Origin: JAKAGZ01 sp963772675
GTDB taxonomy: Bacteria > Bacteroidota > Ignavibacteria > Ignavibacteriales > Ignavibacteriaceae
Length of the DNA: 64,000 nucleotides
NCBI GenBank assembly: GCA_963772675.1
Contig: CAVYYF010000007.1
Span: 186,001 to 250,000 of the forward strand
Reading direction: 5' to 3'
Shown in pieces: positions 9,401 through 18,306 of the stretch. The position numbers were made by a program, and so were the translations under genes. Below the pieces are notes generated by a model. It was not told the DNA's origin, did not search any database, and saw nothing but the letters and a program-made list of their open reading frames with translations. Numbering within the stretch: position 1 is the stretch's first letter; the number at the start of each line of letters is the position of its first letter.

Positions 9401-11036
9401 CCAGCATAGTAATTTCTTTTTCTGCTGTTTTTTGTTCTGTAATGTCCCTGCCAATACCAACAATTCCAATTATATTTTCGTCTTCATCTTTCAGTGGAAC
9501 CTTTGATGTAGAAAGCCAATGTTTTTTGCCTTCTTTATCGGGGTAGAATTCTTCCCTGTTAATTATTGCTCTACCCGTCAGGAGTAATGATTGATCATCC
9601 GCGAAAAAACTTTCAGCTATTTCTTTAGGGTAAAAATCAAAATCGTCCTTATCAATAATATCAGATTCATTTTGCAAACCGAGATTATGTAAGTCTGCCA
9701 AATTAGCTAACTTCTTTTTACAAAATTTATCTTTCACATAAATTGCATCAGGAAGGTTATCTATTACTGTCCGCAAGAGGATACGTTCATTTTTGAGCTT
9801 CTCTTCCGCAATTTTCTGCTCGGTAATATCTGAAAAGACACAATGAGTCTGCTTAAAATTGCCAAATTCATCTTTGCCGATTTTTCCATTATAAGAAACA
9901 AATATTTTCTCACCATCTTTACGAACCATTTCATATTCAGCATTAAGGACTTCTCCAATTTTTTTGAAATGGATGAAACTTTCATTTGCCGACTGAGCAG
10001 ATTTCGGCGTCATAAAATCTCCAAAGTATTTACCGATTACCTCATCGCGTGTGTAACCAAGAACATCTAGCCAGGCTGGATTAACATCAATTAAACGGCC
10101 ATCAGAATCTAAGGACTGATAGGAAATCGGGCTACTTTCATACAATAGCCTGAACCGTTTTTCACTTTCTTCCAAAGTTCTCAAATTGTTTCTTTCTACA
10201 GTCTGGTCACTAAAGACCAACACTATGCCAATGACTTCGTCAGCATCGTTTTTAATTGGAGCCGCACTATCGGAAATAGGTATTTCTTTGCCACCCTTAT
10301 TGATTAGTAGTGTATGATTTGCTATTCCGGTCATTAGACCGCTTTGTATTACTCTTTCAACAGGAGATTTAAATTCCTGGCGAGTTATTTCATTTATAAC
10401 TTTGTAGACTGAAGAGATATGTTTTCCGGATGCTTTGCCTTCATTCCAACCGGTTAATTTTTCCGCAACATTATTCATCTGTTTTATTTTGCCGGTTTCG
10501 TCTGCAGTAATTACCCCATCGCCAATACTGTATAGAGTTGTACGAAATTCGTTTTCAACTGAATGCAAATTTTTTCCAATTTGAAAAAGTTTTTTATAGG
10601 TATTTTTTTGACGCAGGCTAACGCTTAAGATTATTCCTCCAGTCAGAAGAAGTATCAAAACCAAAGTTATAACTGCAATGAAAATTTCCCTTGTATAGAG
10701 ATCGGAATAAATTTCACTCTTATCAATTTTCGCAATCATAAACCAGTTCGTCCCGGGTACAGGACTTATAAAAGATAACACATCTGCGTTCCTATAGTCT
10801 TTTCCTTCCCAAATACCTTTAAAGCCTAAAACAGCCTGCACTGCAGGTACATCTTTTCTGTTCAAAGGTATTCTCAGATTCAACGCGGCATTTTTAAGAA
10901 AACGTAGCTCGTTTACAAAGAGTACACTATCATTGTCCTTACGGATCATCAGGGTTTCTGCAGTTTTACTCTCGGTAGGCCAGGATTGAATAAGCGGATA
11001 AAGATAATCATCAGGATTTATCTGGAATACAATCAC
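6441..11036 (-). CDS. Giant nine-PAS sensor histidine kinase (N-terminus disrupted)
   Basis: A 1531-residue kinase if read from the GTG at 11036. That GTG is very unlikely to be the native start, since the frame stays open and coding back to about 11237. The first ~110 residues are the membrane-proximal half of a dCACHE-like extracytoplasmic sensor, with a transmembrane helix at about 114-136. Nine PAS/PAC units follow (about 155-1270), then HisKA with SNMSHELRTPL and HATPase_c with NLLNNAIKYT, DTGVGV and GSGLGLSLVKKY. The missing sensor half is present upstream in other frames (see 11037-11590). The gene is followed after 5 bp by a receiver gene, suggesting co-transcription. Whether a working protein is made depends on whether the upstream frameshifts are real. 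Confidence 0.85.
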   Translation of the reverse strand: MIVFQINPDDYLYPLIQSWPTESKTAETLMIRKDNDSVLFVNELRFLKNAALNLRIPLNRKDVPAVQAVLGFKGIWEGKDYRNADVLSFISPVPGTNWFMIAKIDKSEIYSDLYTREIFIAVITLVLILLLTGGIILSVSLRQKNTYKKLFQIGKNLHSVENEFRTTLYSIGDGVITADETGKIKQMNNVAEKLTGWNEGKASGKHISSVYKVINEITRQEFKSPVERVIQSGLMTGIANHTLLINKGGKEIPISDSAAPIKNDADEVIGIVLVFSDQTVERNNLRTLEESEKRFRLLYESSPISYQSLDSDGRLIDVNPAWLDVLGYTRDEVIGKYFGDFMTPKSAQSANESFIHFKKIGEVLNAEYEMVRKDGEKIFVSYNGKIGKDEFGNFKQTHCVFSDITEQKIAEEKLKNERILLRTVIDNLPDAIYVKDKFCKKKLANLADLHNLGLQNESDIIDKDDFDFYPKEIAESFFADDQSLLLTGRAIINREEFYPDKEGKKHWLSTSKVPLKDEDENIIGIVGIGRDITEQKTAEKEITMLAHSLRSINECVSITDLKDNIIFLNETFLKTYGYSEIELIGKNMSIVRSLKNPPEVVNEILPATLKDGWNGELWNKRKDGSEFQVYLSTTTVKDKNDNVLGLIGVAIDITESRKLELNLANAAEIAKLGYWEYDVDSGDFLFNDQYYRLIHGSSTEKQGGNIMSAKEFASRLVYPDDSNIVGRNLQDAIESPDPDYFCEIEARVFRDDGDVANVSVQFRALKDNSGHTYRIYGVNQDITKRKKDEESILKLSRAIEQSPTLIVITDQEGIIEYVNEKFCRTTGYSNEEVIGKNPSMLKSGFQDKNFYKNLWDTILSGKEWKGELQNKKKNGDIYWESSIISPLVNNKGEVTNFISIKEDITKQKLTNLELLISQERYKSIFDNSVELIYIFDLQGNLLEINNKALTLFGYTSAETKNLNISDILDQNDLPTAKKNIAYVIANGANKDLQTYRVTTKTGEEVFIETTGVRLDKEGKPYAIMGIARDVTDRKLAEKELVASEERYKLLFESAAEGILVVDVETKVFKLVNKAICKMLGYTKQEMTGLSVKDIHPPESLSYVISEFKLQAQGEKSLSMDIPCLRKDGTIFYTNIFNAIVYIDNRKHLIAFFTDITAQKEASKKIKLFRTLIDHSNDAVEFIDLETGRFLDCNENAFQELGYTREEFLTLKLYDVDPSLTEDSFPERMKLIRDSGSLLIEGIHRRKDGTEFPVEINIKLVELESDYVVAAVRNITDRKLYEQELIKAKEEAEELNRLKSSFLSNMSHELRTPLIGILGYAEFLGNELKDTELFEMANIIKISGKRLNKTLNDILDISKIESKDQKIEFMELDLLKYLNEQIDLFRIAAEEKKLSFNFETREIKLNAYVDERLFVSIIANLLNNAIKYTAKGSITINARKEEDQAVIEIKDTGVGVEEDLQEIIFEPFRQASEGFSRKFEGSGLGLSLVKKYTDIMNGTIALQSKPGVGSTFTLRLPINKSAAEKFISTNWI

Positions 11037-11590
11037 TGCAATTACTTTCCCATCTTTGCTATGAATTGGAGTAATAATATTAAGATTAATATTATGTTCT
11101 ATTTCGTTATTATAAAGTTCAGTGAATATTGTATTATTTTTCTTAACAGCTTCATAAATATGCGCAGAAGTAAAGGAATCAATTTTTGCTACTGATGAAT
11201 CAAGTGAAAGAAGTAAATTACCATTGGTTGATGCGAATCAGGATATTTTCATAATCAACACGAGTAGCAATTGACTCAAAAAAGTCTCGAAAATCTTTTC
11301 GAATTTTGTAACTATTGATTTGTATATTTAATTGTTCTATTGAGCTCCTGATAAAAGGAATTCTGGAAATAACATTTGCATCACCAAGTCTTTCCTTTTC
11401 CCAAAGTAATATTTGGTTGATCTTTAGTTCTGAGATAGTCCTCAGTTCATTATTCTTGTTCCTCCCGGATGGATTGCTCACTATTTTTATTTATATAATA
11501 AGCGCTAATACCCAAAGTTATACTCAATAGGATGAGAATAAATATCAATTGCCACTTATTGTATAAAATTGGAATCTTATTTTAGCTTTC
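11037..11590 (-). pseudogene. Frameshifted N-terminal sensor region of the giant PAS kinase
   Basis: Translating upstream of the kinase frame recovers the rest of its sensor in pieces. The kinase frame itself runs back to about 11237 (GNLLLSLDSS, a typical CACHE 'D-x-x-G-x-x-l-x-S' turn). The frame 11481-11218 supplies the preceding helices (ELRTISELKINQILLWEKE, then DYENILIR). A third frame, about 11581-11453, encodes a transmembrane helix (QLIFILILLSITLGISAYY) followed by REEQE. The junctions near 11218-11240 and 11450-11460 each need a one-base change to restore a continuous protein. A possible ATG (MKAK) lies near 11591 but would need a third correction. This is either a decaying receptor or a set of indel errors in the sequence. 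Confidence 0.75.
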
Positions 11591-11983
11591 ATAAGTAACC
11601 CCCATAAAACCAAACTACAGAAGACAACCGTTACAATTTCACAGCTATTTATTTAATTAGAAAATTATCGTCTACTATTAGTTGGTATTATGGATCTTTT
11701 ATATTTGATTCTAAGTTTTGACATACCTCTAGTCTATTACGATACTAAGGTAAATCACTTTGTGCCGGTATGTAATCCCCCTAATGGATGAAAAAAGTAT
11801 TACTCCTTTCGAACTAGTAGTAAATTATGCCGAACAGACAAAGGCGGTTAAACCAATTTTTGATGTTACCTTTACCTTCTTTATCGGAATGACTTAGACA
11901 GGTTTTATTATTTTGGTGTATATGTACTCACTTTTGCTATAATGATGAGATTAAATCAATCTTTTCCTTTTAGTATAACAAAG

Positions 11984-12014
11984 TTGACTATAATAATCGA
12001 AATCTTGATATTTG
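11984..12014 (+). promoter_or_regulatory. Bacteroidota-type promoter for tRNA-Gly
   Basis: TTG at 11984-11986, a 20-bp spacer, then GATATTTG at 12007-12014, which matches the Bacteroidota -7 consensus TAnnTTTG at all but its first base. The mature tRNA starts 21 bp downstream. The same architecture precedes the other two tRNA genes in the window. Confidence 0.5.
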
Positions 12015-12035
12015 TTCATCATAAGAAAGCTTAAT

Positions 12036-12108
12036 GCGAGCGTAACTCAGTTGGTAGAGTGTCAGCTTCCCAAGCTGGATGTCGCGGGTTCGATCCCCGT
12101 CGCTCGCT
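12036..12108 (+). tRNA. tRNA-Gly (anticodon CCC)
   Basis: A 73-nt cloverleaf. The acceptor stem GCGAGCG pairs with CGCTCGC. The D-arm has CTCAGTTGGTAGAG, the anticodon stem TCAGC/GCTGG encloses the loop TTCCCAA (anticodon CCC), and the T-arm has GGGTTCGATCCC. No CCA is encoded. It stands alone between the broken kinase and the exported-protein cluster. Confidence 0.95.
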
Positions 12109-12454
12109 CAAGTTTACTTTGCTTAATTATTTTTGGTCTATTCATTAAGAGTACTTTCCATTCATCCTGCACAATTCTTAGTCCCATTTTATTTAACCCA
12201 CTTAAAAATTGTGCTTTCCTATTTGCAATTTTTATAAAATTTTGATATGTTAATTTTGTAAGCCTAAGTTTAGTGACTTCAACTGAACTGAGAAAAAATA
12301 AGAGAACAGAAATTCATTATAAAATTCTGTATTTTTTTTAATAAACACTTCCGTTTTACATATTACGTATCCTAACGTAGGAGGTAATAAAGGGGCTAGG
12401 TGAGGGATAAGAGGGCTAAATGTTTTCTTTAATAGATGAGGTCTCGAGGTCTCA
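12109..12454. other. Intergenic region before the exported-protein cluster
   Basis: 346 bp, AT-rich at first, then G-rich near 12379-12415. Directly before the start codon at 12455 a short direct repeat (GAGGTCTC twice, about 12438-12453) occupies the place of a ribosome-binding site; the GAGG in it may serve as one. No gene or RNA is recognised here. The promoter of the 12.4-23.7 kb cluster is expected in this stretch. Confidence 0.4.
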
Positions 12455-15400
12455 ATGTATCACCTAAAAAGATGGTTGATTTTAATTATTGCTTTTTGCT
12501 CCGTTGCAAAAGCTCAGGATAACAACTGGAATGCTGTCCTTAATATTACCCCATTTCCATCCCCTTATACAAATGTTTGGGAAGTTAATCCCGGCGCTGT
12601 AGGTAGTTTAATATTATACAACAATCTACAACAAAGCACATCAATAAGGCTAAGGGCAACTCTTTCAAAAGATGGTAGCGGTGTTGTTTTACAAAGTTTA
12701 TCCGACCTGATAAATGTCACTTCCACACCGACTGTTATAGTTGATAATACAAAAATTATAAAATTTAGTGATGCAACTTATCCTGTTGCAGGAATTAAAG
12801 ATAAGATAGACAGAACCGGAAGAATTCCAGAGGGACACTACACTTTGTGCCTGGATATTGAAGATCCAGAGGGCGGAAAGTTAGTTCAGAATGTTTGTTC
12901 AGATTTTACCATTGTTTACCCGGATCCTCCTCATTTGGTAACTCCTTTCGACGGAGATTCAATTGAGAATAATGTTCAGTATCCTGTTTTTCAATGGACA
13001 CCAGTTGTAGTGCCACCGGGATATCAATTAACCTATTCATTAAAACTTGTCGAAGTTTTACCGGGCCAGACTCCTTCGAAGGCACTTAGTTCCAACATTC
13101 CTGTATACGAAAATGATAATGTACATACTTCTACTTTGGTTTATCCGATAAGTGCACTTACTATTGATACAGGAAAAACTTATGCGTGGCAGGTTCAGGC
13201 CCTTGATCAGTACGGTTATCCGCCTACACAAAATGATGGGAAGAGTGAAATATTTACTTTCAAAAAGAAAAAGCCACTTATTCATTTCTTTCCTATAACA
13301 ATAAAAAATCCTGTTAAATTATTATATCCTGATAATAACGCCTCCGTTTCAGAGCATCCTGAATTTACGTGGAGTTATACGTTACCTTCGTCATTTAATT
13401 ATCAAAATATTGATTACAGATTAATTGTTGTTGAAATAAAAGATGGACAATCTCCTTCTGACGCAATTAAAAATAATACTTCTTATTACATTCCTGATGT
13501 AGGTATTTATGATGCAGAATACTACGAAAAAAATATAAATCAGTTTGGATATTACCACCGGTCTACTCCTCACGATGTATTTCCGCTTCCATTGAATGAC
13601 AATAAACAATATGCCTGGCAGGTCAGGGTTGTGAACAAGGATAATGATAAAATAATTGCCACCAGCGATATAGAAGAATTCACGTTTGCCGAGGGTGTAA
13701 CAGGAGGCGGTAACTGGCAGACAACTTCATTCAATGGTACCCTCAATTACAAATTTGCGGAACCTGGAGATAAAAAAACATTTCCAATGGCAAATACAAA
13801 TATTAAACTGGTAGTTGAGTATCACCCATATGACCCTGTTGCAAATAAAGTTGATTTTAATTCAATAATTACGCGTCATATTGTAGCTGAAAAACAAGGG
13901 GGATACATTCAAACCGGACTCAGTGGACCTGATGATTGCGGACAGGTAGTGTCTGTAACAAAAACAGATGCAAGCGGTAATTTTAATTTTAAATTTGTGC
14001 AGACAAATATAACCGGACCTTTTTCTGTGATAAAAACCGGCAACTATCGTATGTTCAGGATAGTTATCGATAACCCTGATTCGAAGTATTCTGTCTCGCC
14101 TTCCAAGGACATTGTAATTCAAATCGGCCAGAACAAAAACATGGGCGATTTTATTGCCACTGCCAAAAGCTGTCAGCTGACTTTAAAAATTGTATCCGAT
14201 AACCAGGTGAATCAAAAAATAACTCCGGGTAACGGTATTCCCGGTATGAACGTCTGGCTGCTTCGCAAAAAACGTCCTGCGGGAGTCCCGGTTAATGAAG
14301 GTGCGCCACCCTACAGGGGGTTCAATCAAAAAGGAGCGGGCTTTCTTTTCTGGTTTAGTAAATATGAATTAGTTGCCGAGGGAGTTACGGAAGCAGATGG
14401 GTCAGTGAAATTTGATAGGGTGATGTTTAATGATGGCCCGAATGATAAATATTATATTTATTCCGGAAGTTCCAATGAAAGTGTTTTCAATTATAGTACT
14501 ACCTGGCCCGTCGAATATTCCTGCAAAGATACCAGTACGGCACTTTTTTCAGATCAATATTTGCCCGAAAAGATATCATACACGGTTAAAGCGCATCCGC
14601 TGAGTCCCTATGTTAAAGGGCTTGTTAGAAGCTCTGCCACAGGACTTGCAATCCCTGGTACTACCGTTAAATTAATGACAGGATTAACTACAGCTGAAAG
14701 ATCAGCCCTAACGGATAGCGCAGGCAAATTTGCTTTTATAAACCTCCCGGTTAATTTTAAGAACGGAAATCCTGTCTCTCCCTTAAGACGTTTATTTGTC
14801 TATAAATATGGTTATAAACCGTTCGGCACAGATATCCCTTCAAAAGGCAAGGTACTCATGCCAGGTGAAAAATGGAATGAGCCGATCGATCTTGAACCTA
14901 ATTCGGTGATTGTTGGACAAATAATAAGCGAAGACGGAGGGGGTCTGTCGGCAAGGATAACCGTAAATGGGGGAGAATCAGCTGAATTTGATGCACCGAC
15001 ATTTTTCAATTTCAATACTAAGAAAGTTCCACCCGTTAATTTTAAGGTCGGGTCCACATCCGGAATGCATAAAATAATTATTGATCCTCTGGATGCTGAA
15101 TTTTTTGCAGATACAATCGAAGTGAATGTCAATAAACCGGTTGTAGATCTGCAAGCTATAAAATTATACAGAAAAGAGCACAGACTAAGCGTATATGTGA
15201 GACCTAAATATGTGCAATCTAATGGACGTTTTATTCCTTCCTTACCAGGAAGCAAAATAGTTGGAGCAAAAGTGCAGATTCTTGATAAGCTGGGTAACCA
15301 GGTTAAAGGAGATGATGGAAAGCCGCTTTATGGTATTACAAAGGATGATGGCAAAGCCAATTTTGTATTTACAAATCCTGATAGTGCATTTGAAGTTTTT

Positions 15401-18295
15401 GTACAAGCTCCGAATAACCAGGATTTTATCAGCAAATTCAGATCGATAAACAATTCTGAATCAAAAAACCCGGTGCTTGTCCCAATTACATTACAAAAGG
15501 CAACGCGAATTTCGGGTCACGTTTATATTGGTAAAAATAATCAGCCTGTTACTGGAGCAATTGTAAGACTGGTTCAGTCGGGCGGAAATACCTGTTCTAC
15601 AAGTACAGGTACTGACGGATATTTTACATTGCATAATGTCCCAATCGGCAGCAATGATTTCATAGCCGGGAAAAGCAGTTCAAATTTAATTGGGGACAAA
15701 AAAAATATGAACGTACCATCGAATGGTCTGAGTGATATTATTTTTAATCTTAAAGTTTATGACAAAATGGATATTACTCACCTGATGGGATTTCCTATCG
15801 AGGTGGATTCATTGATTGATAATAATGGGCACGTTTTTATAACAGGCAGTATTGTTCATCTTGATTCACTTAAAAATAATCAGTTCCAGGTAGATCAGAG
15901 TGCTCTTATAAAAAGTTTATCGTTTTCAAATGTTGAAATTGTTCCGGATCCAAATAAGACAAGTGTAATATTCGGGCAGACTATCCCCGTTTCTGATCCG
16001 GCAACTCTTCCTGTTAAAACAGATTTGAATCATCTTTCTTTAAAGGTGCTTCACAATTATTCCGGAGAATTAAGAGATAATAAAATTGGGATTGAACTGG
16101 ACAAAAATGCACCCGGCAGTGGAATAATAAAAGGACGAGTACTTGTAAGTCAGAGTTCTTTCAGCAAAATATCTTCAAACCTTAGTATACCCGGAGGAGT
16201 TTTTTATATTAGGAATTCAGGAGCAAATAATCTAAGAATTCCTGTAATTACCGCTACGCAAAATGATCCTATAAGTAATTTAAATGGTTTCCTTGTATCT
16301 GATTCTCTGATGCATTCTTTGAATTTCACATTGTACGGCTTTAAAGCGGCAGCAGATTCGTCGCTTTCCGTATTGTATTCTGATTCTCTCAAATTAAATA
16401 CACGGATCGAACTAAATCTTATAAATGCAAATCCGTCTCACAGCATAATAAATCTCGGGAATGTAAATATTTCAATTGCTAATGGTATAGGCTATATCCA
16501 TAAAGACAATGATAACCTGTCACTTCAAATGGACAAATGGAAGCTGCTCATTAAAAACTGGAATTTAAACGGTTATCTTAATGTTACAAACGGTACATTA
16601 CAAACGCAGCTGTTCAACGTACCAGTCACTCAACTTCATATTTCCCCAACAGAGATTTTGAGCTCATCAGTAAATATTAATAATATTAGTATCGGTGGAA
16701 TTATTCCTGTAAATCTTAGCAGTAAACTAAAACTGAATTATAATAGTTCGGATTCAAACTGGTTTCTGTTTGCTTCGAATCCGGGTTCTTCGGTTGCAGC
16801 ATTCGGTGGATTACCGGGAATGGCCTCCGGAGATTCAGTCCATATTTCTTCAATATATTTATATAGTAACCAGGATAATGTTGACCTGATTCCGGAACAG
16901 TCGTCTAAAGCTTTAAAGATTTATAAAATTGGAATCTTCAATCCTTCGGAAATAAAATACGTCCCGGCAGGACATCACGTGGAGATGACTTCACTTTCTT
17001 TCAATATTCCGGGTTATCCAGGTACCGTGAACGGCGTATTAGTCTACTATAAGGAAAACGGACAAGTCAAAATGAGATTGGTTCCTTTCAAAATAGCTTT
17101 TGTTGACAAAGGAATTAATTATGCTTTTTCAGCATCAGCAGCTGATACGATGATCTTTAACAATAAAGGATTATATGTGCGAGGCAGGCTCTGGGAAGAA
17201 GGTAAGTATAGTTTGAATTCGTGGCTCTATCATACTGCTGACTCTACTTCGATCTGGGTTGAAACGCCTAATAGTCCTTTTGTCAAAGCAGGAACATCCT
17301 GGCAAAAGCTTCAGATAGGAGGAAATGTCAATTACTTTGATTCAGTCGGTGGACACATTTACGTAAACGGAAATAACTGGGATACACTCTCAATTGCCGG
17401 AAATTTAACCACTCCAAATGGAATTAAAGGCGGACAAAACAGGATTACATTCGCCGTTACAGGTGAATTTTATGCAAATAATCAATCGCTTGGGGTAAAA
17501 AATATTAGTACCCCATTAGGCAATATGTCTTGGAAATATGATTTTGCAAAAGGCCAGCTTATTGGCACAATGGATATAGATAAAAATATGGGAGGGGTCT
17601 ATATAAAAGGTCCCGCCGAACTGCTGGTAGACGGTTCAGGTTGGTTGTTCTTCGGAGGAATCACTGCAAAAATTCCCGGATTGCCGGAACAGGATGCAGC
17701 AATAATTATAGGTGATTATGGCAGCATGCCTTCTGACGTTAAACAAAAATTTACTGATGTATCATACGACAAAACCCTTCCCAAAGATTTTCAAAATAGT
17801 ATAAAAGGGTTTTTATTTTCCGGAAAGTGTGCAATCCCGCTTGGTATTCCTACTTTAGATATTAATGCTGGTGTTGCATACATACATTTTGGTGTAGAGG
17901 CAGGAGCTAACGTTAAGGTATGGACATCATTCTCGGAAAACGGGAATGAGTACGGCATTGGTGCTATCGGATTTGTGCACGCATATTTTAATATGGATGC
18001 GCTAACTTGTACAAAAATATCAGCCGATGCAACTGTACAGCTTGCTTTTACCGGAATTTATGATACTAACCCCGGCGTTTTCTGTCTGGATGGATGTGGT
18101 AGTATCTCAATAGGTGCGGATATAGAACAACAAGGAGTTGGAGTAGATGAAGTTTGTACACCACCTGAAATTACGGTGTTTAACAAAAGTTTAGCAATAA
18201 GTGCACTAATGCATATTGATTCAAACGGCAATATGAAATTTGGTTTTAAAAACGGTTCATGCAGTGATAATTCTCCTCAAGGTTGTGCGAAATAA
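12455..18295 (+). CDS. Giant exported multidomain beta-sandwich protein
   Basis: A 1946-residue exported protein with a Sec signal peptide (about 1-21: Lys/Arg, hydrophobic core, then AKAQ). Residues about 155-275 and 285-410 are two related fibronectin/Ig-like repeats, each ending in a YAWQV strand. Carboxypeptidase-regulatory-like beta-sandwiches occur near 725 and 1040 (ISGHVYIG with a later TDGYFTL). The C-terminal 800 residues are Gly/Asn/Ser-rich with beta-strand periodicity and end in a cysteine-containing segment. There is no transmembrane anchor, lipobox, enzyme motif or recognisable T9SS C-terminal sorting domain. It heads a cluster of four same-strand exported proteins, with 11 bp to the next ATG. 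Probably a cell-surface or secreted structural protein; the function is unknown. Confidence 0.85.
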   Translation: MYHLKRWLILIIAFCSVAKAQDNNWNAVLNITPFPSPYTNVWEVNPGAVGSLILYNNLQQSTSIRLRATLSKDGSGVVLQSLSDLINVTSTPTVIVDNTKIIKFSDATYPVAGIKDKIDRTGRIPEGHYTLCLDIEDPEGGKLVQNVCSDFTIVYPDPPHLVTPFDGDSIENNVQYPVFQWTPVVVPPGYQLTYSLKLVEVLPGQTPSKALSSNIPVYENDNVHTSTLVYPISALTIDTGKTYAWQVQALDQYGYPPTQNDGKSEIFTFKKKKPLIHFFPITIKNPVKLLYPDNNASVSEHPEFTWSYTLPSSFNYQNIDYRLIVVEIKDGQSPSDAIKNNTSYYIPDVGIYDAEYYEKNINQFGYYHRSTPHDVFPLPLNDNKQYAWQVRVVNKDNDKIIATSDIEEFTFAEGVTGGGNWQTTSFNGTLNYKFAEPGDKKTFPMANTNIKLVVEYHPYDPVANKVDFNSIITRHIVAEKQGGYIQTGLSGPDDCGQVVSVTKTDASGNFNFKFVQTNITGPFSVIKTGNYRMFRIVIDNPDSKYSVSPSKDIVIQIGQNKNMGDFIATAKSCQLTLKIVSDNQVNQKITPGNGIPGMNVWLLRKKRPAGVPVNEGAPPYRGFNQKGAGFLFWFSKYELVAEGVTEADGSVKFDRVMFNDGPNDKYYIYSGSSNESVFNYSTTWPVEYSCKDTSTALFSDQYLPEKISYTVKAHPLSPYVKGLVRSSATGLAIPGTTVKLMTGLTTAERSALTDSAGKFAFINLPVNFKNGNPVSPLRRLFVYKYGYKPFGTDIPSKGKVLMPGEKWNEPIDLEPNSVIVGQIISEDGGGLSARITVNGGESAEFDAPTFFNFNTKKVPPVNFKVGSTSGMHKIIIDPLDAEFFADTIEVNVNKPVVDLQAIKLYRKEHRLSVYVRPKYVQSNGRFIPSLPGSKIVGAKVQILDKLGNQVKGDDGKPLYGITKDDGKANFVFTNPDSAFEVFVQAPNNQDFISKFRSINNSESKNPVLVPITLQKATRISGHVYIGKNNQPVTGAIVRLVQSGGNTCSTSTGTDGYFTLHNVPIGSNDFIAGKSSSNLIGDKKNMNVPSNGLSDIIFNLKVYDKMDITHLMGFPIEVDSLIDNNGHVFITGSIVHLDSLKNNQFQVDQSALIKSLSFSNVEIVPDPNKTSVIFGQTIPVSDPATLPVKTDLNHLSLKVLHNYSGELRDNKIGIELDKNAPGSGIIKGRVLVSQSSFSKISSNLSIPGGVFYIRNSGANNLRIPVITATQNDPISNLNGFLVSDSLMHSLNFTLYGFKAAADSSLSVLYSDSLKLNTRIELNLINANPSHSIINLGNVNISIANGIGYIHKDNDNLSLQMDKWKLLIKNWNLNGYLNVTNGTLQTQLFNVPVTQLHISPTEILSSSVNINNISIGGIIPVNLSSKLKLNYNSSDSNWFLFASNPGSSVAAFGGLPGMASGDSVHISSIYLYSNQDNVDLIPEQSSKALKIYKIGIFNPSEIKYVPAGHHVEMTSLSFNIPGYPGTVNGVLVYYKENGQVKMRLVPFKIAFVDKGINYAFSASAADTMIFNNKGLYVRGRLWEEGKYSLNSWLYHTADSTSIWVETPNSPFVKAGTSWQKLQIGGNVNYFDSVGGHIYVNGNNWDTLSIAGNLTTPNGIKGGQNRITFAVTGEFYANNQSLGVKNISTPLGNMSWKYDFAKGQLIGTMDIDKNMGGVYIKGPAELLVDGSGWLFFGGITAKIPGLPEQDAAIIIGDYGSMPSDVKQKFTDVSYDKTLPKDFQNSIKGFLFSGKCAIPLGIPTLDINAGVAYIHFGVEAGANVKVWTSFSENGNEYGIGAIGFVHAYFNMDALTCTKISADATVQLAFTGIYDTNPGVFCLDGCGSISIGADIEQQGVGVDEVCTPPEITVFNKSLAISALMHIDSNGNMKFGFKNGSCSDNSPQGCAK

Positions 18296-18306
18296 AGGTT
18301 TTGAAT

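Noticed and set aside
11784..11897. 37-codon ORF starting MDEKSITPFELVV between the kinase remnant and tRNA-Gly
   Set aside because: No ribosome-binding site, no homology I recognise, and it lies in a stretch otherwise without coding character.
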